From UBA11889 sp046582115 (GTDB lineage Bacteria; Pseudomonadota; Gammaproteobacteria; Pseudomonadales; Azotimanducaceae), in assembly GCA_046582115.1 (NCBI GenBank), contig JAYGFA010000035.1, forward strand, positions 1 through 15,279: a DNA stretch of 15,279 nt, given 5' to 3'. The notes beneath the pieces were generated by a model. The model was given only the letters and a program-made list of their open reading frames with translations. It did no database searches and was not told the origin of the DNA. The position numbers and the translations under genes are program-made. This document shows, in pieces, positions 1 to 7,544 of the stretch; position 1 is the stretch's first letter, and each line of letters opens with the position of its first letter.

Positions 1-1158
1 TCCTGCGATAATGGCGCCGCTCGACATCCCTACCATCACGATGAGTGATGAAATCCCCATGATCGTTCCGAACGATGTTGCACCAAAATAATCGGCACGC
101 AGAGCCACCATTAACGGACCTCGCGTTCCCCATCCGAGTCCGTGCAGTAGCGCGAAGCCGATCACCATCAATGGACTCTGGGCATACGCGACTAGGGCGA
201 GGCCGCTTGCGTGTCCGAGCATGCAGAGGCTGCATAGTAGTCGCTTATCAAAACGGTCGCCGAGGAAGCCTCCCAGCAGTTGTCCCACCATCTGGCATCC
301 GGTCATCATGGCTATCACGAAGCCCGCTTGGCGAAATGAGTAATCGAGATTGACCGTAAGGTGGTAAAACAAATGCACCATGACCGCCGAGACCGTCAAC
401 AGAGCCAGGGAGTGACCGATCGACGTTAGCCAAAAGGCACGGGTACGAATGGCTTGCGCTGGTGAGAAATGGAGCGTGCGATTCAACGTCTCCACCGAGT
501 TCATATTGGTTGGCGACGCGGTAACGCCGTCGGGGGTTTGTCCGTACGGCTCGGGTCGATGCCGGACGATTTGAGCGAGGGGTAGGCCAACGCAAATGAC
601 GATGACGCCGCTCGCCAAAGCGGTGGTCCGCCATCCAAATCCCTCTAGAGCAAAGACTACGATGGGAACGCAGAGTCCGCCGAGTGAATATCCCGTTTGT
701 GACAACGCGACCGCTTTGGCCCGATGTCGATCGAACCAGTTCACGATGGAAACCATGAGCGTGGCGAAACCCCCTAGGCTTGAGCCAACGGCAATCAAAG
801 CGAACGTAAGGTAGAAGGAGAGGACCGACTGAATTTGACTAAACAGCATAAAGCCAATGCCAAACATGATCGTTCCCGTGTGGAGCACTACCCTGGGTCC
901 GAACCGGTCGCAGAGCCAGCCTTGGAAAGGGCCGAGTACGCCGCTTTCAACGCGCGTCAAAGCAAAAGCGCCAGCGATCAACGTCTTACTCCAACCAAAA
1001 TCCTCTTGCAGGAGGACAGCGTAGGCGCCGTATGATTGCATCCACAACGAGCCGGCGAGAAGTTGAATACCGCTGGTACCGAGGACGATCCACCAACCGT
1101 AGAACACTGTTCCACGGGGCCTCACAACGCTGTCAAATTTGCGCCGCAGAGTTTGCAA
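1..1158 (-). CDS. MFS transporter, monocarboxylate/oxalate-type (C-terminus cut off)
   Basis: This reading frame stays open from about 1245 to the left edge and gives an integral membrane protein of the major facilitator superfamily. The first membrane segment begins with YGWWIVLGT, typical of the OFA/monocarboxylate group. Later come the loop GWLCDRFGPRVV, a central loop RHRPEPYGQTPDG between the two six-helix halves, and a second-half loop GGFLGDRFDKR. About 386 residues are visible and roughly the last helix or two are missing. The start is uncertain. A TTG at 1158 has GAAGG nine bases upstream and leaves a short cytoplasmic tail before helix 1. GTG codons at 1221, 1125 and 1107 are alternatives, and with GTG at 1221 the gap to larE is only 47 bases. 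It lies downstream of larE on the same strand, so it may import or export a hydroxy acid acted on by an NPN enzyme. That role is inference; the family call is secure. Confidence 0.85.
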   Translation of the reverse strand, partial: MQTLRRKFDSVVRPRGTVFYGWWIVLGTSGIQLLAGSLWMQSYGAYAVLLQEDFGWSKTLIAGAFALTRVESGVLGPFQGWLCDRFGPRVVLHTGTIMFGIGFMLFSQIQSVLSFYLTFALIAVGSSLGGFATLMVSIVNWFDRHRAKAVALSQTGYSLGGLCVPIVVFALEGFGWRTTALASGVIVICVGLPLAQIVRHRPEPYGQTPDGVTASPTNMNSVETLNRTLHFSPAQAIRTRAFWLTSIGHSLALLTVSAVMVHLFYHLTVNLDYSFRQAGFVIAMMTGCQMVGQLLGGFLGDRFDKRLLCSLCMLGHASGLALVAYAQSPLMVIGFALLHGLGWGTRGPLMVALRADYFGATSFGTIMGISSLIVMVGMSSGAIIAG

Positions 1159-1268
1159 TTCAAGATGCCTTCGGTCGTCGGGGCTGCCGGTGATCGTGCT
1201 GATGCACCGCCATTGCCTCACAACATAGTATGTCGCACTTCGGGCTCAGCGAAGGTGACGGCGTGATG

Positions 1269-2126
1269 TTAGGCGGAGTCGTGTATTTGTACGGCGGGGA
1301 TGACGCCTTCGTTTAAGGCGCCGGAGCGGAATCCGCCAAGATCAAGCGAGACAAAGCGGTAGCCGCATGCCCGTACACGTTCATCGATGACCTCAGCAAC
1401 TTCGATAGCCCGCGGCATTTCCTGAGCAACGATTTCGATACGGGCCACCTCCTCGTGGTGGCGCACGCGGTATTGGGTAAATCCTAGATCGGCAAGGATA
1501 TCTTCCGCCGCCTCGACCTGTGCCAAACGTTCACGAGTGATATGTGAACCGTACGGGAAACGGCTCGAAAGGCATGCTGCCTGCGGTTTTTGAGCATTTT
1601 CGAGACCGAGGTATTGTGCGAGGGTGCGGATATCGCTTTTACAAAAACCGGTTTCGACGAGAGGAGAGCGGATACTGAAGTTGTTGGCTGCCTGCAACCC
1701 CGGACGATGATCGCCAAGATCGTCGGTATTAGTGCCGTTCAGAATGTAGTCGTAATGCTCCTGCTTTGCGATTTCTTCGAGCGTCGTGTAGAGCGAAGTT
1801 TTGCAGTAAAAACAGCGGTTGGTTGGGTTAGCACGGTACTCGGTCTTGCTCAGTTCGTCTGTGGTTATGACTCGGTGATTGAGCTCCCACTCGTCGGCAA
1901 GGTGCTGTGTTAGCGACAGATCACTGCGTTTGAGACTCGCAGACCCTGACGTCACAATGAGGGCGTTTTCGCCAAGTTCCGAGGCGGCAACGTGTGCTAC
2001 CAGTGAACTGTCGACGCCTCCCGAAAATGCAACTACAACACGGCCCAGCGACCGAATATTTTCACGCAATGCCAGGTATTTATCGGCCAGCTCTTTAGTT
2101 AACGGTGTACTTTTATTAACTGTCAT
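1269..2126 (-). CDS. larE: LarE, pyridinium-3,5-bisthiocarboxylate mononucleotide synthase (ATP-dependent sulfur transferase)
   Basis: LarE adenylates the two carboxylates of pyridinium-3,5-biscarboxylic acid mononucleotide and converts them to thiocarboxylates, the second stage of NPN cofactor synthesis in the cytoplasm. The 285-residue product has the N-type ATP pyrophosphatase PP-loop SGGVDSS at residues 35-41, the NGTNTDDLGDHRPG segment at 130-143, and the family signature ACLSSRFPYG with Cys185. It also carries a CFYC pair (Cys105, Cys108). In Lactiplantibacillus plantarum LarE only the cysteine matching Cys185 is used and is sacrificed. LarE proteins with three cysteines, such as that of Thermotoga maritima, use a [4Fe-4S] cluster, so the catalytic type is predicted here. 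The ATG overlaps the larB stop by four bases (ATGA) and has no clear ribosome binding site, which suggests translational coupling. Length is normal for the family. Confidence 0.95.
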   Translation of the reverse strand: MTVNKSTPLTKELADKYLALRENIRSLGRVVVAFSGGVDSSLVAHVAASELGENALIVTSGSASLKRSDLSLTQHLADEWELNHRVITTDELSKTEYRANPTNRCFYCKTSLYTTLEEIAKQEHYDYILNGTNTDDLGDHRPGLQAANNFSIRSPLVETGFCKSDIRTLAQYLGLENAQKPQAACLSSRFPYGSHITRERLAQVEAAEDILADLGFTQYRVRHHEEVARIEIVAQEMPRAIEVAEVIDERVRACGYRFVSLDLGGFRSGALNEGVIPAVQIHDSA

Positions 2127-2863
2127 AAACGATTGATTATATTAGCAATATAACCAGCACCGAATCCATTATCGATGTTGACGACGGAGACCCCGGGGGC
2201 ACAGCTTGTGAGCATCCCCAAGAGTGCCGCAATACCGCCGAATGCCGCACCGTAGCCGACGCTGGTGGGAACCGCAACGATCGGCTTATCGACGAGTCCG
2301 CCCACCACACTGGGCAACGCCCCTTCCATACCGGCGATAACGATGATGACACGGGCGCCGCGTAACTCCTCGACACGGTGCAATAATCGATGGATTCCAG
2401 CCACACCGACGTCGGCAATGCGGTGGACCTCGTTGCCATAAAACTCCGCCGTGGCACTTGCTTCTTCGGCGACGGCGAGGTCGCTGGTGCCAGCCGTTAC
2501 CACCGCGATTGAGGTATCAGGGGTTACGGGATCGTTTTGTATGAAACTCGCCACGCGAGCCGTTCGATTGTATGTAGCCGTGGGGGTCGCCTTAGATAAC
2601 GCTTCGTAGGCTTCCGGGTGCACGCGTGTTGCTAATACGTTGTTACCACTTTCGGCGAGTGTATGAAATGCGGAGGCAACCTGATCCGGTGTCTTATGTT
2701 CCGCGTAGATGACTTCGGCCGAACCGGTACGCCGGTGTCGATCAACATCGATTGTGGTGTCTGATGCCACCTGAAAGAACGAATCGTTAATGGCGCTGAT
2801 TGTTTCTTCTAGGTTGGCATTGCCGTCTCGGTATGCGTCGAGGAGCCCTTCGAGTTCACTCAT
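2123..2863 (-). CDS. larB: LarB, pyridinium-3,5-biscarboxylic acid mononucleotide synthase
   Basis: LarB carboxylates nicotinic acid adenine dinucleotide at C5 and hydrolyses the phosphoanhydride, releasing AMP; this is the first step of nickel-pincer nucleotide synthesis. The 246-residue protein has a family-specific N-terminal part (1-115) and a C-terminal PurE/AIR-carboxylase-like domain (about 117-246). Visible signatures are VVTAGTSDLAVAEEA (121-135), GMEGALPSVVGGLV (178-191), PTSVGYGAAFGGIAALLGML (199-218) and SCAPGVSVVNIDNGFGAGY. Cys221 matches the cysteine shown in L. plantarum LarB to form a transient adduct with the pyridine ring, and Glu180 lies in the other conserved loop. The start ATG overlaps the larC stop by four bases, and the stop overlaps the larE start in the same way. 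No independent ribosome binding site is evident, so it is probably coupled to larC. Confidence 0.96.
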   Translation of the reverse strand: MSELEGLLDAYRDGNANLEETISAINDSFFQVASDTTIDVDRHRRTGSAEVIYAEHKTPDQVASAFHTLAESGNNVLATRVHPEAYEALSKATPTATYNRTARVASFIQNDPVTPDTSIAVVTAGTSDLAVAEEASATAEFYGNEVHRIADVGVAGIHRLLHRVEELRGARVIIVIAGMEGALPSVVGGLVDKPIVAVPTSVGYGAAFGGIAALLGMLTSCAPGVSVVNIDNGFGAGYIANIINRL

Positions 2864-4044
2864 GTTGCAAGCCGTTTTTCAATGTCGGCATCGACTCGTC
2901 TTTTGGTGGTCAGGTAATCCTGTTGATTCGTCGTTGCCAAAGTTTGGATGTCATCGTGTTCTGATTTCCAACGAATACTCCCGTCCGGCATGCGCGAAAT
3001 TTTGACTCGTACAGATCCAAGACTGGTTTCAATGACGCGTTCTTCGCGCGGCAGCATGTGTTTTGTGACGGGGTGAATCCGCACACCCAGCGTGGTCGAC
3101 CCAGCGAAGAACTGGCTAATGATCGCGTCTTTGTCCCCGGGCGCGACAAGGACGGATATTCGTGTACCCGGTCGCGACTTCTTCATAATCACTGGGGTGA
3201 AGAAGACGTCCTTTGCACCGGCCAGGAATAGCGCGTCCATCAACGGTTGGTAAGCCTCGGGATTCATGTCGTCAATATTGCACTCGATCTCGAGATTCGT
3301 TTCGCGTTCCAGGGTTGATTCGACCTCGCCCATACTCAAACGCAGGACGTTGGGTACCTCGAAATCCTTAACGCCAATACCGTAGCCGATATCGGTGGTC
3401 GAGAATGCCGCCGGTGATTCGAAATCATCGACCACGGTCTTCAGGATCGCGGCTCCTGTGGGCGTCGTCGCTTCGGACGATACTCGGCCGCGACTTGTCG
3501 GAATGCCTTTTAGGATTTCAGCGGTGGCTGGCGCGGGCACCGGCATCACGCCATGAGCGCAACGGACGGTGCCACTGCCAAGTTCAACGACGCCACAGTA
3601 AACGAGGCTCGGGTCCAAATAGTCGATACCGATTGCTGCAGCGACGATGTCGACGATTGAGTCAGTCGCACCGACTTCATGGAAGTGCACTTGGTCCGGC
3701 TCGATGCCGTGAATCGTACCTTCCGCAACCGCAATTTTCGTAAAAATGTCAGTCGCGAGATCGGTCACACGCGTTGAGTAGTTGGCGGAATCGATCATGC
3801 TTAAGATCGTCGGCAGATGTCGGTGTTCGGGTTCGCTGGTGGTGTCGACGACCACGCTGGCGCGGGTACCGGTGATGCCCATTTTGCTTGCGCGCTCGGC
3901 CGTTAGCTGAAATTCACTGCCGAGTTCCAGCCGATCTAGTTCTTGGCATAAATACTCGTGCGGTACGCCGATATCGATAAGGGCGCCAATATGCATATCC
4001 CCCGATATTCCGCTGAAGCACTCGTACAACAGACCCCGCGCCAC
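2860..4044 (-). CDS. larC: LarC, nickel insertion protein (pyridinium-3,5-bisthiocarboxylate mononucleotide nickel chelatase), single fused ORF
   Basis: LarC is the CTP-dependent nickel insertase that completes the NPN cofactor. The N-terminal LarC1-like part shows LLYECFSGISGDMHIGALID (5-24), HFHEVGATDSIVDIVAAAIG (120-139), CAHGVMPVPAPATAEILKG (162-180) and TTPTGAAIL (193-201). The C-terminal LarC2-like part begins near ECNIDDMNPE (254-263) and includes FFTPVIMKKSRPGTRISVLV (281-300). In L. plantarum the two parts are joined by programmed frameshifting; here the frame is continuous, so no frameshift is needed. The frame extends upstream to a TTG at 4074. I prefer GTG at 4044 (394 residues) because it shares its first base with the stop of the upstream reductase (TAGTG) and gives the short N-terminus usual for LarC. 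The only weak point is the start, since neither candidate has a strong ribosome binding site. Confidence 0.95.
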   Translation of the reverse strand: MARGLLYECFSGISGDMHIGALIDIGVPHEYLCQELDRLELGSEFQLTAERASKMGITGTRASVVVDTTSEPEHRHLPTILSMIDSANYSTRVTDLATDIFTKIAVAEGTIHGIEPDQVHFHEVGATDSIVDIVAAAIGIDYLDPSLVYCGVVELGSGTVRCAHGVMPVPAPATAEILKGIPTSRGRVSSEATTPTGAAILKTVVDDFESPAAFSTTDIGYGIGVKDFEVPNVLRLSMGEVESTLERETNLEIECNIDDMNPEAYQPLMDALFLAGAKDVFFTPVIMKKSRPGTRISVLVAPGDKDAIISQFFAGSTTLGVRIHPVTKHMLPREERVIETSLGSVRVKISRMPDGSIRWKSEHDDIQTLATTNQQDYLTTKRRVDADIEKRLAT

Positions 4045-5270
4045 TAAGCGAGCATCCGATGGGTTGGTCCGCAAAACTCGTCAATTCGGATGCCGTGGGT
4101 GCAGGCACTTCGACAGGGTTCCCCGGAACAATTGAGGCACGCGGACGCGTTGGTCCCAATCTTGGCGTATTCGTCTCGCGCAAGTTCGACGTCTTGATAG
4201 TCGGTCGCGTACATGCGTGTTCGTAACACGTCGGCGATATCAACGCCGAACGGGCAGGCGCCGCTGCAGTCGTTACAGGCGTGGCGACAATAACTGGAGC
4301 CATTTAGCTTGGCGTAACGTTGGAGGAGTTCCAGGTCACCGAACGCGAGTTGGTGCGACCCCGACGCACCCAGGTATTCGTCGATTCGTTCCCGATCGCG
4401 CATGGTGACGACCAACGCGTCGACGTCGGTGTTTGATAACACCCATCGAAACGCGGCCTGCGAGAACGTAGTGCCTTGTGTTTCGTAGGGTCGCATGTCG
4501 TTTAACCGCGCCCCGTGGAGCGTCTTCATGACCACGGTGCCGACGTCGAGCTCCTTGGCTTTTTTTAAGACGCGTGGCAGTTCGGGTTGTTTGGCAATCC
4601 AGTTGACGGAACGCGTGAGTTTGGAGAGAAAATCCGGATCTTGGTTGAAGTTATAAGCAACCAAAATGACATCGACCATGTCCTGATCGAGCGCGTAATC
4701 GAGGCAGTTCACCAAGTAACCTGCGTGGCCCGACATACCGATAAACCGGATCTTTCCTTGCTTCTTCGCGAGCTCTGCAAACTCGTGCCACTCGGGGCTT
4801 TTTAGGCGGTTGATGTCGTTCACCGCGTGCGCCATGTAGACGTCGATATAATCTGTTTTGAGGCGGGTCAATGACTGGTCGAGGTGGTACATCATTTGTT
4901 CTTTGGACCAATCCGCCTTGCCCTCGACTTTGGAAACTAGCACGACTTTGTCGCGCATCCCCTCGAAGACCTTGCCCAATACCTTTTCCGCGGCTCCCCG
5001 TGTGTAGCTGTAAGCGGAGTCAAAGTAATTAATACCGCGGTCGAGCGCGTGGTGCACGACGTCTTCTTGCCCGTGTCGCAGTGCGGCAGAACCAAAAGAA
5101 ATATCCGAAATTTGAAGGTTTGTACGTCCCAGCCTGCGATAGCTTCGTATCTCGTTGGGGCCTTTGTTCGGCGGCGTGTTAGCGGCATGCGTTGCCAGGC
5201 CAGTGGCAGCGCCCGTTAGGGCGGTCCAGCGAAGAAACTCCCTTCGGTTCGGCTGCTTAAGCTCGCTCAT
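4044..5270 (-). CDS. Tat-targeted aldo/keto reductase with C-terminal iron-sulfur cluster domain
   Basis: This is an NAD(P)H-type aldo/keto reductase of 408 residues. It starts with a twin-arginine signal (NRREFLRW, residues 8-15, then the weakly hydrophobic TALTGAATGLATHAA), so it is probably exported folded or held at the membrane. The (beta/alpha)8 domain spans about 43-320 and has the canonical tetrad: Asp84 and Tyr89 in YFDSAYSY, Lys114 in VSKVEG and His148 in YMAHAV. After it come two cysteine groups, C328-x3-C332-x2-C335-x3-C339P and C378-x2-C381-x4-C386-x3-C390, which resemble ligands of two [4Fe-4S] clusters. Similar tails occur in some Tat-type reductases. It heads the lar operon, and its stop codon shares a base with the larC start (TAGTG), so the reductase and the cofactor pathway are probably made together. 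The substrate is unknown; a hydroxy acid, sugar or lactone is a guess. GGGTGA lies just upstream of the ATG. Confidence 0.9.
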   Translation of the reverse strand: MSELKQPNRREFLRWTALTGAATGLATHAANTPPNKGPNEIRSYRRLGRTNLQISDISFGSAALRHGQEDVVHHALDRGINYFDSAYSYTRGAAEKVLGKVFEGMRDKVVLVSKVEGKADWSKEQMMYHLDQSLTRLKTDYIDVYMAHAVNDINRLKSPEWHEFAELAKKQGKIRFIGMSGHAGYLVNCLDYALDQDMVDVILVAYNFNQDPDFLSKLTRSVNWIAKQPELPRVLKKAKELDVGTVVMKTLHGARLNDMRPYETQGTTFSQAAFRWVLSNTDVDALVVTMRDRERIDEYLGASGSHQLAFGDLELLQRYAKLNGSSYCRHACNDCSGACPFGVDIADVLRTRMYATDYQDVELARDEYAKIGTNASACLNCSGEPCRSACTHGIRIDEFCGPTHRMLA

Positions 5271-5384
5271 CGATGTTCACCCGATGGTTTTGGTATGCGC
5301 TAAGCGTACTCTTGGGTCGATTTGGCGTCGAGCCGTTAAAGATTGTCAGCTCGGCTGGTGTGATGTGGTTTGAGCCGTGCCGTG

Positions 5385-5406
5385 AACCTAAGATCTTGAG
5401 TAGGTT
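5385..5406. promoter_or_regulatory. Imperfect dyad in the divergent lar/cyclase intergenic region (candidate operator)
   Basis: Six-base arms AACCTA and TAGGTT flank a 10-base spacer in the 168-base gap between the reductase-lar operon (minus) and the cyclase gene (plus). The dyad lies 32 bases upstream of the cyclase ATG. A dyad of this size in a divergent gap could bind a dimeric regulator. No promoter could be placed with confidence, and no regulator gene lies next to it. Confidence 0.3.
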
Positions 5407-5438
5407 AAAGTTGGGTGAAAGCTTTCCTGAGGAACACC

Positions 5439-6386
5439 ATGAAACGATGCAACGCTTTCCTTTCCATCCTGGTGCTTGTCGTTGGACAGGTCATCGGTGC
5501 GAACGAGCACGCCCAGTGTGAGCCATCTCGTTGGGGTGCAGACGACGAGATCGGCAGCGCCAACTTGATTACGCCGGCGACTGTGGCAGAGGCTGTAAAA
5601 TTGGTGACTACTGGGCGTACCTACAGTCTTGGTATTACGATTGATTCGACGACACCGGCGTTCCCGCCGCGCTCTTTGTCGCTACAAGTCGTGCAGCCCA
5701 ACCAGCAACAGGGCCGGGTTGCTTTGCCTGGAGTCAGTTATAACGACGACGTTTTTCAGGGCTGGTTCGGTATCGGATCGCAGATTGACGGCCTGGGTCA
5801 CCTAGGGACCGCGGACGGGCAGTACTACAACTGTAATGACGCCAAGGACTTCGCTCACATCACCGGCCTCACCAAAATGGGTATCGAAAAAATTCCGCCG
5901 CTCGTTGCACGTGGCGTGGTGCTCGACATGGCGGGACACTTTGGTGTCGCGTCGATGAATGCGGGCCAATACTTCAGTGTGGACGACGTGAAAGCGGTGG
6001 CGAAGCGTCAGGGTACACCGCTACGACAAGGTGATGTAGTGCTATTCCACACGGGTTGGACAGATGCCAAATTGAAGTCGGAACCTGAGGTCTGGGGCTC
6101 GGTCGAACCGGGACAGTCTGAAGAAGTGGCACGCTACATGGCAGAGCTCGATGTGCTCGCGGTTGGTGCCGACACGTGGGGCGTGGACGTGGTACCGGCC
6201 CAGCACGAGTCCCGACCCTTTTTCGGGCACGTGATTCTGCTGAAGGAACACGGCATTTATATCTTGGAAACCATGAATACCGGACCGCTGGTTCGTGACG
6301 GGGTGTTTGAATTTTTGTTTGTTCTGGGTCAAGCCAAGGTACGGGGTGCGGTGCAAATGATCATCAACCCGGTCGCGATTCGGTGA
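5439..6386 (+). CDS. Secreted cyclase-family (PF04199) metal-dependent hydrolase
   Basis: The 315-residue product belongs to the cyclase family that includes kynurenine formamidase and isatin hydrolase, metal enzymes that open or close amide and lactone-like bonds. An N-terminal signal peptide (MKRCNAFLSILVLVVGQVIGA) points to the periplasm. The metal motif reads GSQIDGLGHLG at 113-123. It keeps Asp117 and His121 but has Gln115 where the classical HxGTHxDxxxH has histidine, and no first histidine. Further conserved blocks are DVVLFHTGW (199-207), GADTWGVDVVPAQH (243-256) and HVILLKEHGIYILETMNTGPLV (264-285), with His264 and Glu277 as possible metal or catalytic residues. I chose ATG 5439 because TGAGGA lies five bases upstream; an earlier in-frame GTG at 5415 has no ribosome binding site and would extend the signal peptide. 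It sits 43 bases upstream of an SsuD-like monooxygenase and is probably co-transcribed with it. The substrate is unknown. Confidence 0.87.
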   Translation: MKRCNAFLSILVLVVGQVIGANEHAQCEPSRWGADDEIGSANLITPATVAEAVKLVTTGRTYSLGITIDSTTPAFPPRSLSLQVVQPNQQQGRVALPGVSYNDDVFQGWFGIGSQIDGLGHLGTADGQYYNCNDAKDFAHITGLTKMGIEKIPPLVARGVVLDMAGHFGVASMNAGQYFSVDDVKAVAKRQGTPLRQGDVVLFHTGWTDAKLKSEPEVWGSVEPGQSEEVARYMAELDVLAVGADTWGVDVVPAQHESRPFFGHVILLKEHGIYILETMNTGPLVRDGVFEFLFVLGQAKVRGAVQMIINPVAIR

Positions 6387-6429
6387 TCACGGCAGGTGCT
6401 TGCCGCGTGGGTAGGGTGGGGATAGCGCC

Positions 6430-7515
6430 ATGCCCATGAACGTGCTCGGGATGATCGGCGTGGAACGGCCGCAATCGGATTCGACCGTCCACATTATCGG
6501 CGGCGGTATCGATCCAGAGTACGTGGTCGAATTCACCAGGGCCCATGAAGACGCTGGCTTTGACGCGGTCCTTGTCGGGCATACCTCGGCATCCGCGGAT
6601 GGGTTTCTTGTCGCCATGCACGCGGCTCAGGCAACGGAGAGAATTCGGTTCCTGGTGGCGCATCGGCCGGGGTTTGTGACCCCCACCCAAGCGGCTCGCC
6701 GTGTCGCGACTCTCGATCAATTAACACACGGACGCGTTTGGCTGCACATCATCACGGGCGGTATGGATCTTGAACAACGGCGCGATGGCGATTTTCTAGA
6801 GCACGATGAGCGCTACGCACGCACCGACGAATATTTAGATGTGATGCGGCGTGTTTGGACCAACGATGAACCTTTTGATTTTGACGGGCGTTTTTATCAG
6901 GCGGAGCGGGTGTTCTCGGAAGTTGCCTGCTGGCAAGAACCCCACGTGCCGCTTTGGTTTGGCGGGATTTCCGATGCGGCGATCCCAGTTGGTGCGCGCC
7001 ACTGCAGCATGTATGCATTGTTCGGTGAACCGCGATCCGAGATTGCGGCGTTAATGAAACGCATTGCTGATGTTGCTGCCGAGTATCAACGGAGTCTCGA
7101 ATTCAATGTTTCGTTTCGTCCAATCATCGCAGATACGGAAGAAGCAGCATGGTCAAAGGCTAGGAAGATCCTGGCGGGTATCGAACAAGCAGCAGGCCAA
7201 TTATCGGCGCGCACTCCTGAAGCCGAGACCGCACGCCGGCTGGTGAACTTGATCGATGGTGGCGAAATTCAGGATGAACGACTTTGGATCCCGATTGCCG
7301 CGGCTTCTGGCGGCAGTGGCAACTCGACGGCGCTAGTCGGTACGCCGGGTCAAGTTGCCGAAGCGATCGTGCGGTACTACGACCTGGGCGTCCGCGGTGT
7401 TCTCATTCGTGGATTTGATCCTTTCAATGACACGGTGGAATACGGGCGGGAACTGATTCCAGCGATTCGAGAGTTGGTAGCGGAGCGTGATGCCGGCCAA
7501 CGGGTGTGTGCGTAG
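6430..7515 (+). CDS. LLM-class flavin-dependent monooxygenase, SsuD/alkanesulfonate monooxygenase-like
   Basis: This is a 361-residue bacterial luciferase-like TIM-barrel protein. It closely follows the FMNH2-dependent alkanesulfonate monooxygenase group, with LVAHRPGFVTPTQAARR (75-91), ATLDQLTHGRVWLHIITGG (93-111) and EQRRDGDFLEHDERYARTDE (115-134). It also has LWFGGISDAA (175-184) and a C-terminal segment ALVGTPGQVAEAI that helps form the flavin pocket. Enzymes of this type oxygenate sulfonates, sulfones and related small molecules and need a partner flavin reductase. None is encoded here, nor are the usual SsuABC transport genes, so a sulfonate substrate is not assured. The start ATG is preceded by a G-rich GGTGGGGAT stretch; a second in-frame ATG at 6436 is possible. 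It follows the secreted cyclase on the same strand and converges with the next gene 29 bases downstream. Confidence 0.88.
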   Translation: MPMNVLGMIGVERPQSDSTVHIIGGGIDPEYVVEFTRAHEDAGFDAVLVGHTSASADGFLVAMHAAQATERIRFLVAHRPGFVTPTQAARRVATLDQLTHGRVWLHIITGGMDLEQRRDGDFLEHDERYARTDEYLDVMRRVWTNDEPFDFDGRFYQAERVFSEVACWQEPHVPLWFGGISDAAIPVGARHCSMYALFGEPRSEIAALMKRIADVAAEYQRSLEFNVSFRPIIADTEEAAWSKARKILAGIEQAAGQLSARTPEAETARRLVNLIDGGEIQDERLWIPIAAASGGSGNSTALVGTPGQVAEAIVRYYDLGVRGVLIRGFDPFNDTVEYGRELIPAIRELVAERDAGQRVCA

Positions 7516-7544
7516 TGCGTGGGCTGTCGTTGAGTGGAGCGTAG

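Noticed and set aside
248..634. Open frame on the minus strand inside the MFS gene
   Set aside because: The overlapping frame gives a clear 12-helix transporter with family motifs; this one has arginine- and proline-rich shadow composition and no motif.
4045..4074. Upstream extension of larC from TTG 4074
   Set aside because: It adds ten residues without family similarity and overlaps the reductase; the GTG that overlaps the stop is better supported.
6390..6405. CGGCA-GGTGCT-TGCCG hairpin between the cyclase and SsuD-like genes
   Set aside because: The stem is short, there is no T-run, and it lies inside a probable operon, so I do not call it a terminator.
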